Shown: positions 1-5,730 of the stretch, in pieces
Layout: each line of letters begins with the position of its first letter
Numbering within the stretch: the first letter of the stretch is position 1
From: Bacteroidales bacterium
Lineage (GTDB): Bacteria; Bacteroidota; Bacteroidia; Bacteroidales; UBA932
DNA length: 11,024 nt
Assembly (NCBI GenBank): GCA_023227835.1
Contig: JALOCI010000072.1
Span: 1 to 11,024, forward strand
Direction: 5' to 3'
The notes under the pieces: model-generated
Told to the model about the DNA's origin: nothing
Database searches by the model: none
The model's input: only the letters and a program-made list of their open reading frames with translations
Made by a program: the position numbers and the translations under genes

Positions 1-236
1 GTGCCCGTGCGGTGCTTGAGCCACACCATCCGGCCGAGGTCAGCCAGCGGGTAGGCGGCTTGGCCCACCACGAGCGCCTGCGTCGTCTGCTTCAAGAGCA
101 CGTCCATCGAGGAGAAGAGGATGGTCATGCCGTCGTTAAGCGCAGGCAGCATCTCGGCGGCATCGTCGTACAGGTCAGCCGTCTCCTCGCCCACCAGGTC
201 GCGCACTCGTGCGAGCAGGTCGGGAGTCGTCGCCAT
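1..236 (-). CDS. Probable head-tail adaptor/connector protein, C-terminus beyond the window
   Basis: ATG at 234-236 overlaps the TGA of the spike gene (TGATG), and the frame stays open to the left edge, giving 78 residues. It begins MATTPDLLARVRDLVGEE, continues DLYDDAAEMLPALNDGMT, and later has QALVVGQAAYPLADLGRM. The short helical start, followed by an Asp-rich helix leading to a LNDG turn, resembles the opening of small head-tail adaptor proteins that sit under the portal. The order after capsid genes fits. There is no strong Shine-Dalgarno site, so translation is probably coupled. The missing part prevents a firm family call; a minor structural protein is the main alternative. Confidence 0.55.
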   Translation of the reverse strand, partial: MATTPDLLARVRDLVGEETADLYDDAAEMLPALNDGMTILFSSMDVLLKQTTQALVVGQAAYPLADLGRMVWLKHRTG

Positions 237-1549
237 CAGAGCACCCCAATCGCCAGGAGTTTCGCTGCCATGCTTGACTTCGGGCCCGCCAGCATCTCGG
301 ATGTGAGGCCGGATGAGGCTATCTGCGCGTCGGTGAGGGCCGAGGCGTAGACGGTGAGGCGGGCGATGGGGGCGTTAGTGTAGTTCGCGCCCGTCGAGGT
401 GAGCCCGATGTATGCGGCGTCGGCAACCGCATCGGCGGCGTCAGTATCGACTCCGGCACCTGGCGCACCGTTAAGGTAGGCGTACAGCTTCGTAGTGCTC
501 CATGTACCAGCATGAACGGCGGGTGTTCCGATGGTGCCAGAGCCAGCAACAGCGGTTGCGCCCGCCGCGTCAGCTCCATAGAACAACATGGCTGGCTGAT
601 GACCGTTAGAAGCCGTACCGAGCAGCACCCGATTGGCGTTTCCGGCTGTCCCTGTGAGACTAATAGCGTATGTGGAAGCCATGACAACAGTAGACCTCAC
701 CGCCACCATCGTCCCTGCCGCTGCGCTCCACCCCGTCGTCGGCACAGTCACCACGTCGGCGTTGCGCGTGGCGGCAGCGGTCGTCGTCGGGATGTAGGAT
801 GTGGCGAACGCGCCCTTCTCGAGCTGCGCTGCGTCGATGGTGATGTCGAGGGTGTCGCCTTCTGATATGCCAGAGCAGTAGATGTCGATACGCCCATGGT
901 CGGTGGTCGCTCCGGCAGAGACATACACCTTCGATACCCTGGCGAATGATGCCTGAGCGCCGACGTTCTGCCACGCATAACCAACGAGCGCGTCAGCAGA
1001 CGTTGATGATACAACGTTCATATCAACCGTCACGCCCGACGAGTTGTTGATGAAGTAGGCAGAGCCAGATAGAGAGTCATTCGGCGCGAACGTTCCCGCA
1101 GCGGACGAGGGTGAGCGGAGCGTGATTGCCTTGTTACTCTCTCCCGCAGGAGATGTGTACCGAATACGGAGCGCGGTCTGACCGTATACGCCAGGGACGA
1201 GAGAGTATGTGGGAGCATTAACGGTCGTCCTAGCGACTGTCCATGAGTCCCATAGGCTATTCGTCGCAGCCGCCCCGTAGCTGTTGAGCAGGTAGTTCGT
1301 CCGCGCTTCCTCGATGATTGCCGCGTAGCCGGTCGCCCCTGCCTGGTCGCACGCCCACGGACGCACCGCGAGGTAGCCAGCAGGAACGTCATGGATACGA
1401 CCCGTGATGGAGTCGTAGACGGTCTTCGGCGTTGCACGCGTGACGGTCGCATACCCACCGGAGAGCGGGTCGAAGTAGTTGCCGAAATGGTCGCCCTGGA
1501 GGACGGCGCGCCAGTCGGCAACCGGTGAGTAGGGAGCGATTGCGGCCAT
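236..1549 (-). CDS. Capsid spike or fiber protein with carbohydrate-binding and LamG-like domains
   Basis: This is a 437-residue protein with ATG at 1547-1549, CTCCTT (AAGGAG on the coding strand, 1560-1565) 10 bases upstream, and TGA at 236-238. Three regions are visible. Residues 1-80 are a likely virion-anchoring part. Residues about 80-265 resemble the CBM-like domain of phage spikes, opening with IEEARTNYLLNS (79-90) and closing with AQLEKGAFATSYIPTTT (241-257) and TRNAD (261-265), a pair of segments that recurs in phage head-spike and tail-fiber proteins. Residues about 275-415 look like a LamG/concanavalin-type lectin sandwich, ending with ARLTVYASALTDAQI (396-410). It probably binds glycans on the host surface or in the environment. 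Head-spike versus tail-fiber use cannot be decided, but its location before the adaptor gene favours the head. Confidence 0.72.
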   Translation of the reverse strand: MAAIAPYSPVADWRAVLQGDHFGNYFDPLSGGYATVTRATPKTVYDSITGRIHDVPAGYLAVRPWACDQAGATGYAAIIEEARTNYLLNSYGAAATNSLWDSWTVARTTVNAPTYSLVPGVYGQTALRIRYTSPAGESNKAITLRSPSSAAGTFAPNDSLSGSAYFINNSSGVTVDMNVVSSTSADALVGYAWQNVGAQASFARVSKVYVSAGATTDHGRIDIYCSGISEGDTLDITIDAAQLEKGAFATSYIPTTTAAATRNADVVTVPTTGWSAAAGTMVAVRSTVVMASTYAISLTGTAGNANRVLLGTASNGHQPAMLFYGADAAGATAVAGSGTIGTPAVHAGTWSTTKLYAYLNGAPGAGVDTDAADAVADAAYIGLTSTGANYTNAPIARLTVYASALTDAQIASSGLTSEMLAGPKSSMAAKLLAIGVL

Positions 1550-1553
1550 CAGC

Positions 1554-1913
1554 TCACCACTCCTTCGCGTCGATGACTTCGTGCGTCAGGTGCCAGGTTG
1601 TGTCGCCAGCGTGCAGGTCGCGCTCGAACGCCGAGCGGAACGCCTGCTCATCTGCGCGGCCTTCCTCAAGCGGCTTCCACACGTACTCCCACACGAACAT
1701 CTCTCGCGGCGGGAGTGCTTCGGTGCCGTCGGGAAACTCCCACCGGACGACGATGCGGTCGTTCACGTCGAGCGGCTCGGCGGCGTGGACAGCCACCGCA
1801 TCGGTGATGTCAGGCTCCCACGGCTCCAGATACAGAAGCGCCGCGAGGACGAGCACCGCCACGAGCACAGCCACGAGCATCCGGTCGATGATGGCGAGCA
1901 GTATGTGTCGCAT
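1554..1913 (-). CDS. Single-pass membrane protein of unknown function
   Basis: This is a 119-residue protein with ATG at 1911-1913 and TGA at 1554-1556. Residues 12-29 (MLVAVLVAVLVLAALLYL) form one clear transmembrane helix. Arg and His at positions 2, 3 and 11 precede it, which predicts a cytoplasmic N-terminus and an exported C-terminal domain of about 90 residues. That domain is acidic and Trp-rich (DRIVVRWEFPDGTE; FVWEYVWKPLEE) and may be a small beta/alpha fold. There is no lipobox and no convincing Shine-Dalgarno site; the gene starts 5 bases after the previous stop and ends 4 bases before the next start, so coupling is likely. A membrane protein is unusual between virion genes. Spanin, holin and superinfection-exclusion roles are all possible and none is supported. 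Confidence 0.65.
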   Translation of the reverse strand: MRHILLAIIDRMLVAVLVAVLVLAALLYLEPWEPDITDAVAVHAAEPLDVNDRIVVRWEFPDGTEALPPREMFVWEYVWKPLEEGRADEQAFRSAFERDLHAGDTTWHLTHEVIDAKEW

Positions 1914-1918
1914 GGCGG

Positions 1919-2299
1919 CTACCGCCCAACGACTACGGTGAGTACCTTGTCCGCCTGCGCGACGGATGACGTGGCGCGGAAGAGCACTTGCGCACCGCCA
2001 CTCCCCGAGAGCAGGAACGTCTTCGGCAGCTTCGGCTTGGTGGCATCGGCGATGGTGGCCGGATAGATGCGGCCCTCGAGGTCGGTGTCGAGGGTCATCC
2101 AGTTGGTGCCGCCGTCGATGCTGTACTGCGGGGTGAGCGTGCCAGCAGCGAGCGCGGTGCAGTCGACAATCTGCACGAGCTTGGTATCCAGATGCAGGAC
2201 GACGGCTGCTCCGTCGACTCCCGATGATGCAATCTGGAGGGTGACGGGCACGCTCCAGTTCTCCGTCTGACGCTTGGCTACGGTCTTCGTGAGAGCCAT
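1919..2299 (-). CDS. Beta-rich minor structural protein of unknown family
   Basis: This is a 126-residue protein with ATG at 2297-2299, AGGAGG 6 bases upstream and TAG at 1919-1921. It reads as alternating hydrophobic strands (VPVTLQIASSGVDG; AAVVLHLDTKLVQIVDC; DKVLTVVVGR at the end) with a central YSIDGGTNWMTL segment, a pattern seen in Ig-like or jelly-roll virion proteins. There is one Cys, no membrane segment and no catalytic motif. The Asp-Gly-Gly-Thr-x-Trp stretch resembles segments of phage proteins that describe a measured or bound surface domain, but this is not diagnostic. From its position a virion decoration or head accessory role is likely. I do not recognise the family. Confidence 0.6.
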   Translation of the reverse strand: MALTKTVAKRQTENWSVPVTLQIASSGVDGAAVVLHLDTKLVQIVDCTALAAGTLTPQYSIDGGTNWMTLDTDLEGRIYPATIADATKPKLPKTFLLSGSGGAQVLFRATSSVAQADKVLTVVVGR

Positions 2300-2304
2300 G
2301 CCCT

Positions 2305-2312
2305 ACCTCCTA
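2305..2312 (-). promoter_or_regulatory. Shine-Dalgarno site fused to the stop of the zinc-finger gene
   Basis: The stop TAG (2310-2312) continues as TAGGAGGT, so the ribosome site AGGAGG (2306-2311) overlaps the stop and lies 6 bases before ATG 2297-2299. This is the second such stop/ribosome-site fusion in the window and implies coupled translation of the two small genes. Confidence 0.75.
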
Positions 2313-2573
2313 GATTCGGTGAACGTCGTCTTTCGAGCTCCGTACGTGTGACGCCAGCGAGGCCGCCGGAGACGGCTTGTCGCGGAAGTCCTTCGCGCAG
2401 AAGGGGCACACGCCAACGGGCACGTCCTCGAATGAGGCGGGCTCGGGGCGCGGAGTGTTCGGGTCTGGGATGAAGCCGAAGAGGTCAGCTCCCCCACGCT
2501 TGGACGGGCCCTTGAGGCCGGTCGGTGTCTCCCCTGGGGGGAAGTATCCGAACTTGTCATCGTCTCGAGACAT
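2310..2573 (-). CDS. Small protein with a C2H2-like zinc-finger motif
   Basis: This is an 87-residue protein with ATG at 2571-2573 preceded by GAGGAGGAG (2581-2589), and TAG at 2310-2312. The N-terminal half is Gly/Pro/Asp-rich. The C-terminal half has C56-x2-C59, then H76 and H85, spaced like a loose C2H2 or related zinc-binding site (VCPFCAKDF, then SHVRSSKDDVH). An overlapping frame on the same strand (2303-2560) is Arg/Ser/Thr-rich and lacks a good ribosome site, so it is taken as a shadow. I do not recognise the family. It lies inside the block of capsid-surface genes, so a structural accessory or regulatory role are both possible. Confidence 0.65.
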   Translation of the reverse strand: MSRDDDKFGYFPPGETPTGLKGPSKRGGADLFGFIPDPNTPRPEPASFEDVPVGVCPFCAKDFRDKPSPAASLASHVRSSKDDVHRI

Positions 2574-2606
2574 GGGGGAGCTCCTCCTCGTTGCGTTGTA
2601 GGACTA

Positions 2607-3086
2607 CTACGCGAGACCGACCGTATCGACGTTCACAACGACGGTTCCGTTGCCAGCCGAGTCAACCCACACGATGAGAGACTCCTTCGGAGCGTCGAGT
2701 GTGGCGACCTTGTGCGTGCCATCCCAGGTGCCGGTTGTGATAGTGACCGTGTGGGCCGCTGTACCGGAAGCCGAGATGTTGCGAAGCACGACGAAGCTGT
2801 TGGCATACGGAACAAGTGACGCAATCGTCTTCTCGATTGCGACCGTCGCGTTGTTCAGTTCGATGACGCGAACCGTTGACGGGATAGCGGCCGGAGCGGT
2901 CACGGTGTAGGTCGCCGCGAAGACGCTCTTGTCGGCCGCGTCGGCAATCTCGGCCGCCGAAGCCTCGATTGCAGCCAGCTTGGTGAAATCTGCCTGCACG
3001 AGACCGGTCACGCCATCCAGCAAGTTCATTTCTGCCGCCGTAGCCGTGAGGTCACGAACGGCAGCGATGGGACATGCGTGTGCCAT
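2607..3086 (-). CDS. Head-fiber-like minor structural protein, probable
   Basis: This is a 159-residue protein with ATG at 3084-3086 and GAAAGG (3094-3099) 7 bases upstream. The N-terminus carries the phage-fiber motif LTATAAEMNLLDGVTG (13-28) and a degenerate second copy, IEASAAEIADAAD (40-52). These short units are widespread in phage head and tail fiber proteins, where they probably build trimeric coiled stems. The rest (58-159) is Thr/Val/Ala-rich and looks like a beta-sandwich tip (TVTITTGTWDG, 113-123). It ends with two in-frame TAG codons in a row (2604-2609). Lying straight after the decoration protein, it may be a capsid-surface fiber. No enzymatic residues are visible. Confidence 0.55.
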   Translation of the reverse strand: MAHACPIAAVRDLTATAAEMNLLDGVTGLVQADFTKLAAIEASAAEIADAADKSVFAATYTVTAPAAIPSTVRVIELNNATVAIEKTIASLVPYANSFVVLRNISASGTAAHTVTITTGTWDGTHKVATLDAPKESLIVWVDSAGNGTVVVNVDTVGLA

Positions 3087-3106
3087 GTTGCTGCCTTTCT
3101 CTCCGA

Positions 3107-3137
3107 GTGGAGGGGCGGGTCTCCCTCACCCCTCCAC
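3107..3137 (-). other. Strong hairpin in the leader of the fiber-like gene
   Basis: GTGGAGGGG (3107-3115) and CCCCTCCAC (3129-3137) form a perfect 9-base-pair stem. The 13-base loop can itself pair three more G-C pairs (3117-3119 with 3123-3125). It sits between the decoration gene stop and the GAAAGG ribosome site (3094-3099) of the next gene, with no T-run on either strand. An attenuator or an RNA-stability element protecting the capsid/decoration message is a reasonable inference. Confidence 0.5.
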
Positions 3138-3150
3138 AGGTCTCACATTA

Positions 3151-3621
3151 CTACGACGCGGCGACGATGACACGCTCGCCGATGAGGTACACGCTTGCGA
3201 GCGCGGGGCCAGCGGCGGTCACACCATCGACCGCTACGGCAACGCTGTTGACGCTTCGCACCGTGGCGTGGTCGAGCTTGAAGGCTGCCTCAGTAGCCAG
3301 CACTTCCATGAAGTCATCCACCGTGACATCGGTGGTACCTTCGACCATCGCTTCGCAGTAGCCCTTGGTCTGGACGATGACCTGCTCGCCCGCATCGGAT
3401 GCGGCCTGGCAGACCACGCCGATGGTCTGGTAGCCAGCGAGCGCTACCGTAGCCGACGTGACGGGGCCGGTCGTCGAGGGGACGACCGCGATGACATCAC
3501 CGACCGCGAGGGCCGCGTGGGAGCGCACGTTGACGTACTCGTTGACGCCTTCGCTCCAGGTCGCACCGTTGGACAGGTCGCCGTCGATGAGCATACCGTC
3601 TGACTTTCCACCCTTTGCCAT
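3151..3621 (-). CDS. Capsid decoration (cement) protein, probable
   Basis: This is a 156-residue, beta-rich protein encoded immediately after the major capsid gene, with GGGAGGT (3630-3636) directly abutting the capsid stop and 8 bases before ATG 3619-3621. The layout resembles DUF2190-type capsid cement proteins: a short glycine-rich N-terminus, then small beta strands with GDVIAVVP (41-48), a TIGVVCQAA segment (66-74), and a VQTKGYCEAMVEG strand pair (83-95). Such proteins bind local symmetry axes of the mature shell and resist internal DNA pressure. The very strong ribosome site fits the high copy number expected. The family is assigned from pattern and position, so a related beta-rich head protein remains possible. 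Confidence 0.65.
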   Translation of the reverse strand: MAKGGKSDGMLIDGDLSNGATWSEGVNEYVNVRSHAALAVGDVIAVVPSTTGPVTSATVALAGYQTIGVVCQAASDAGEQVIVQTKGYCEAMVEGTTDVTVDDFMEVLATEAAFKLDHATVRSVNSVAVAVDGVTAAGPALASVYLIGERVIVAAS

Positions 3622-3636
3622 GTGTCTCTACCTCCC

Positions 3637-4614
3637 TTACGCGGTCTTGGCTGTCGCCACACCCAGGCGACGGCGGTTGGACGTGACCATGTTGCCCATG
3701 AAGCGGATGTGCGCAACGCGGCCATCCTGGTTGTGCGGCTCCACGAACGGGGTGCTCTTGAAGTCCCGCTCGGGGTGACACTTGAGGCCCATGTACTCCG
3801 TCGAGAGGAAGTACATGTAGCCCGCGGGCACCTTGTCGCTCCAGGTGAGCTCCGCGCCCTTGAACTTGAGGGCGTCGAAGCCGAGGCTCCCGAGCTTGGT
3901 GTCCTGCGTGCGGAGCGTCGGCTCCACCTTGCCCTCGAAGGACTCGAACAAGTCCTGCGTGGTGAGGATGAGGTCGACGCGACCGACGTCGGCGCCCTTG
4001 ACGGCCGAGGTTGCGCCCGAGCCGCGAACATCGTTGACCATCGTGCGCATCCAGCTCGAGTCGAGCGCGGTCACCGTCGAGTTGGTCTTCGAGGCCCACC
4101 ACGTATACGTGCCGGAGTCGATACCGGCGACCGTGCCGGTGCCGACGAGCGCGAGCAGGCCCATGATGTCCTTGTTGTTGTTGCCGGTGCCGTCACCGTA
4201 GAGCATGTCGGTGAGGTCATCCATCATGGAGAGCTCGGCCTGGCGAATCTTGGCCTTGAGCAAGTCAAGCACCTGGGCGTCGCCCTGGTTCTTGAGCAAG
4301 TCCTCGTTCGCCACCGTGATTGAGATGTTATACATCCGCCACGGGAAGAGCGCGTTGCCGATTCCCTCGGTGGTGGACGTATCGAGAACCTCGAGGCCGG
4401 AGTAGCTCATGCCGGTCTCGTTCTTGCCGTACATGAGCGGGGTCTCGATGTAGTTCCCACCCCGCATGTACTTGTCCTTCTTGCCCTTCGTGTAGAGAAG
4501 GGCGAAGAGGGGGTCGGCCTGGAAGATGACATCCTGCAACGTCTTGGTGGTGTAGGTGTTGAGCGTTGAGGACGCCATCTGGTCGAAGCGTTCGCTTGTT
4601 GCGGAGCCAGCCAT
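3637..4614 (-). CDS. Major capsid protein, HK97 fold
   Basis: This is the main shell subunit, 325 residues, in the normal size range for an unprocessed HK97-fold coat. Visible hallmarks are the N-terminal helix region leading to an extended segment (GGNYIETPLMYGKNE, 52-66), a long helix (LLKAKIRQAELSMMDDL, 118-134), the turn LYGDGTGNNNKDIMGL (138-153) followed by a VAGIDSGTYTWW-type segment (162-173), and the loop-rich C-terminal half that closes the axial domain. The start is ATG 4612-4614 with AGGAGG (4620-4625) 5 bases upstream; TAA at 3637-3639. No protease gene lies nearby and there is no long cleavable delta domain, which fits assembly on the separate scaffold encoded just upstream. Confidence 0.92.
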   Translation of the reverse strand: MAGSATSERFDQMASSTLNTYTTKTLQDVIFQADPLFALLYTKGKKDKYMRGGNYIETPLMYGKNETGMSYSGLEVLDTSTTEGIGNALFPWRMYNISITVANEDLLKNQGDAQVLDLLKAKIRQAELSMMDDLTDMLYGDGTGNNNKDIMGLLALVGTGTVAGIDSGTYTWWASKTNSTVTALDSSWMRTMVNDVRGSGATSAVKGADVGRVDLILTTQDLFESFEGKVEPTLRTQDTKLGSLGFDALKFKGAELTWSDKVPAGYMYFLSTEYMGLKCHPERDFKSTPFVEPHNQDGRVAHIRFMGNMVTSNRRRLGVATAKTA

Positions 4615-4649
4615 CCTATCCTCCTAGTTGTGTCTCGCGTGTGAGCGGC

Positions 4650-5678
4650 CTACCCCTGTGCAAGTGTGCGACCCGCGTACTCCCAAGCCTCGTCTATCGA
4701 CGGATGGTCGGGAAGCTCTGGGCCCATGTCACCGCTTGCACCAGAAGAGGGCACGCTCACTCTGGCTTTCAATCCGGCCCGCTCTTCGGCGGTCTTACGC
4801 GCCGCTACGGTGCCGACACTCTGACCGAGCCGGTACGCGTCTTCGCGCATCTGCGGCCCGACCACAATCTCGAATGCCTGCTCGATGGTGATGGCAGGGT
4901 TCGTGTCGATGAGACGGCCCATCGCTTCCTCGGCTTGAGGGGTACGGTATTCAGGTGCAGAAGCGAACAGGTTCGTAAGCACCTGCTGTGTCTCGGCGAG
5001 CGCCTGCTGGTACGTCATCTGCTCTACCGGCCGCAACCGCTGGTCGACAGCTCCCATCGTCTGCAAGTTCATCTCGCGGGACTTGATGGTCGCTACCTGC
5101 TCAACGTACGCGGCGAACAGCGCAGGGTCTGTGACGGCCTCATCTGCTGTGATGAGCTTGTCGATTCCCTGCATGATGTACTTCTGGCGCCAGTCGGCAG
5201 CCTGTGCCTGTGCAACCTCGGGCGTCACCGGCGGGGCTTGGGTCGGTCGCTGCGCTTCAAGTGCCTCGAGGCGCTTGAGCAGGTCTTCGTTCTGCTGCTC
5301 GAGTGCGCTCTTCGCCTTGATGCTCTCGGCCGCTTCTGCCGTTCGCTTGGAGAAGTGCCCTTGCATCTGCTTGTACCGTGACTCAATGAACGAGCGCGCC
5401 TGGGGGTCTTCCACCCCTTCAAGCAACTCTTCGAGCGTGACGCCGCTGGCCTGGAGGAAGTCCACGGATTCCGCTTGCGCGGGGGTTCCGGCTTCCGCTG
5501 CTGCCTCGACGACGGGCGCGGGCTCTGGCGCTGCTCCTGCCGGAGTCTCGAGGGCCGGTACTGCACCGGCGGTCTCGGCCTCGGGCGCGGGGGCGTCCAT
5601 CTCCGCTATGACGGCAGCCGCGATTTCATCGAACGACTGCGGGCCTTCGGTCTGAATCGTACCATCGTTCTCAGCCAT
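4650..5678 (-). CDS. Capsid scaffolding protein
   Basis: This 342-residue acidic protein lies directly between portal and major capsid genes, the usual place for an assembly scaffold. Residues 26-70 are almost only Ala, Pro, Glu, Val, Gly and Thr and are probably disordered. Residues about 100-145 (SRYKQMQGHFSKRTAEAAES and the following ALEQQNEDLLKRLEALEAQ) form a predicted coiled coil. A helical region follows and the C-terminus is compact. Scaffolds of this type bind the inside of the coat shell through their C-terminus and leave before DNA enters. I see no Ser-His-Asp protease motif, so it appears to be a pure scaffold rather than a protease fusion. ATG at 5676-5678 is chosen for its GGAAGGA site. 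The call rests on composition and position rather than on a family signature. Confidence 0.8.
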   Translation of the reverse strand: MAENDGTIQTEGPQSFDEIAAAVIAEMDAPAPEAETAGAVPALETPAGAAPEPAPVVEAAAEAGTPAQAESVDFLQASGVTLEELLEGVEDPQARSFIESRYKQMQGHFSKRTAEAAESIKAKSALEQQNEDLLKRLEALEAQRPTQAPPVTPEVAQAQAADWRQKYIMQGIDKLITADEAVTDPALFAAYVEQVATIKSREMNLQTMGAVDQRLRPVEQMTYQQALAETQQVLTNLFASAPEYRTPQAEEAMGRLIDTNPAITIEQAFEIVVGPQMREDAYRLGQSVGTVAARKTAEERAGLKARVSVPSSGASGDMGPELPDHPSIDEAWEYAGRTLAQG

Positions 5679-5686
5679 CTTCCATA

Positions 5687-5693
5687 TCCTTCC
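5687..5693 (-). promoter_or_regulatory. Ribosome binding site that fixes the scaffold start
   Basis: GGAAGGA (5687-5693) lies 8 bases before ATG 5676-5678. The same frame is open further upstream to 5783, but that extension lies inside the portal gene, is Arg/His-rich unlike the rest of the protein and has no comparable site. The start at 5678 is therefore preferred. Confidence 0.7.
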
Positions 5694-5706
5694 ACTCAAG
5701 CCGGTC

Positions 5707-5722
5707 TCGGGCGGATGCCCGA
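5707..5722 (-). other. GC-rich hairpin between portal and scaffold genes
   Basis: TCGGGC (5707-5712) and GCCCGA (5717-5722) form a perfect 6-base-pair stem with a 4-base loop, starting 8 bases after the portal stop. No T-run follows on the minus strand, so it is not a standard intrinsic terminator. It could be an RNA processing or stability element that raises scaffold and capsid message relative to portal message; that role is inferred. Confidence 0.4.
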
Positions 5723-5730
5723 CAGGTCGG

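Noticed and set aside
2303..2560. Alternative 85-codon minus-strand frame overlapping the zinc-finger gene
   Set aside because: It is Arg/Ser/Thr/Pro-rich without a ribosome site, while the 2310-2573 frame has a strong site, coherent composition and a Cys/His motif.
2929..4323. Plus-strand open frames of 224 and 233 codons opposite the capsid and decoration genes
   Set aside because: They mirror strongly supported minus-strand genes and have no ribosome sites or recognisable motifs.
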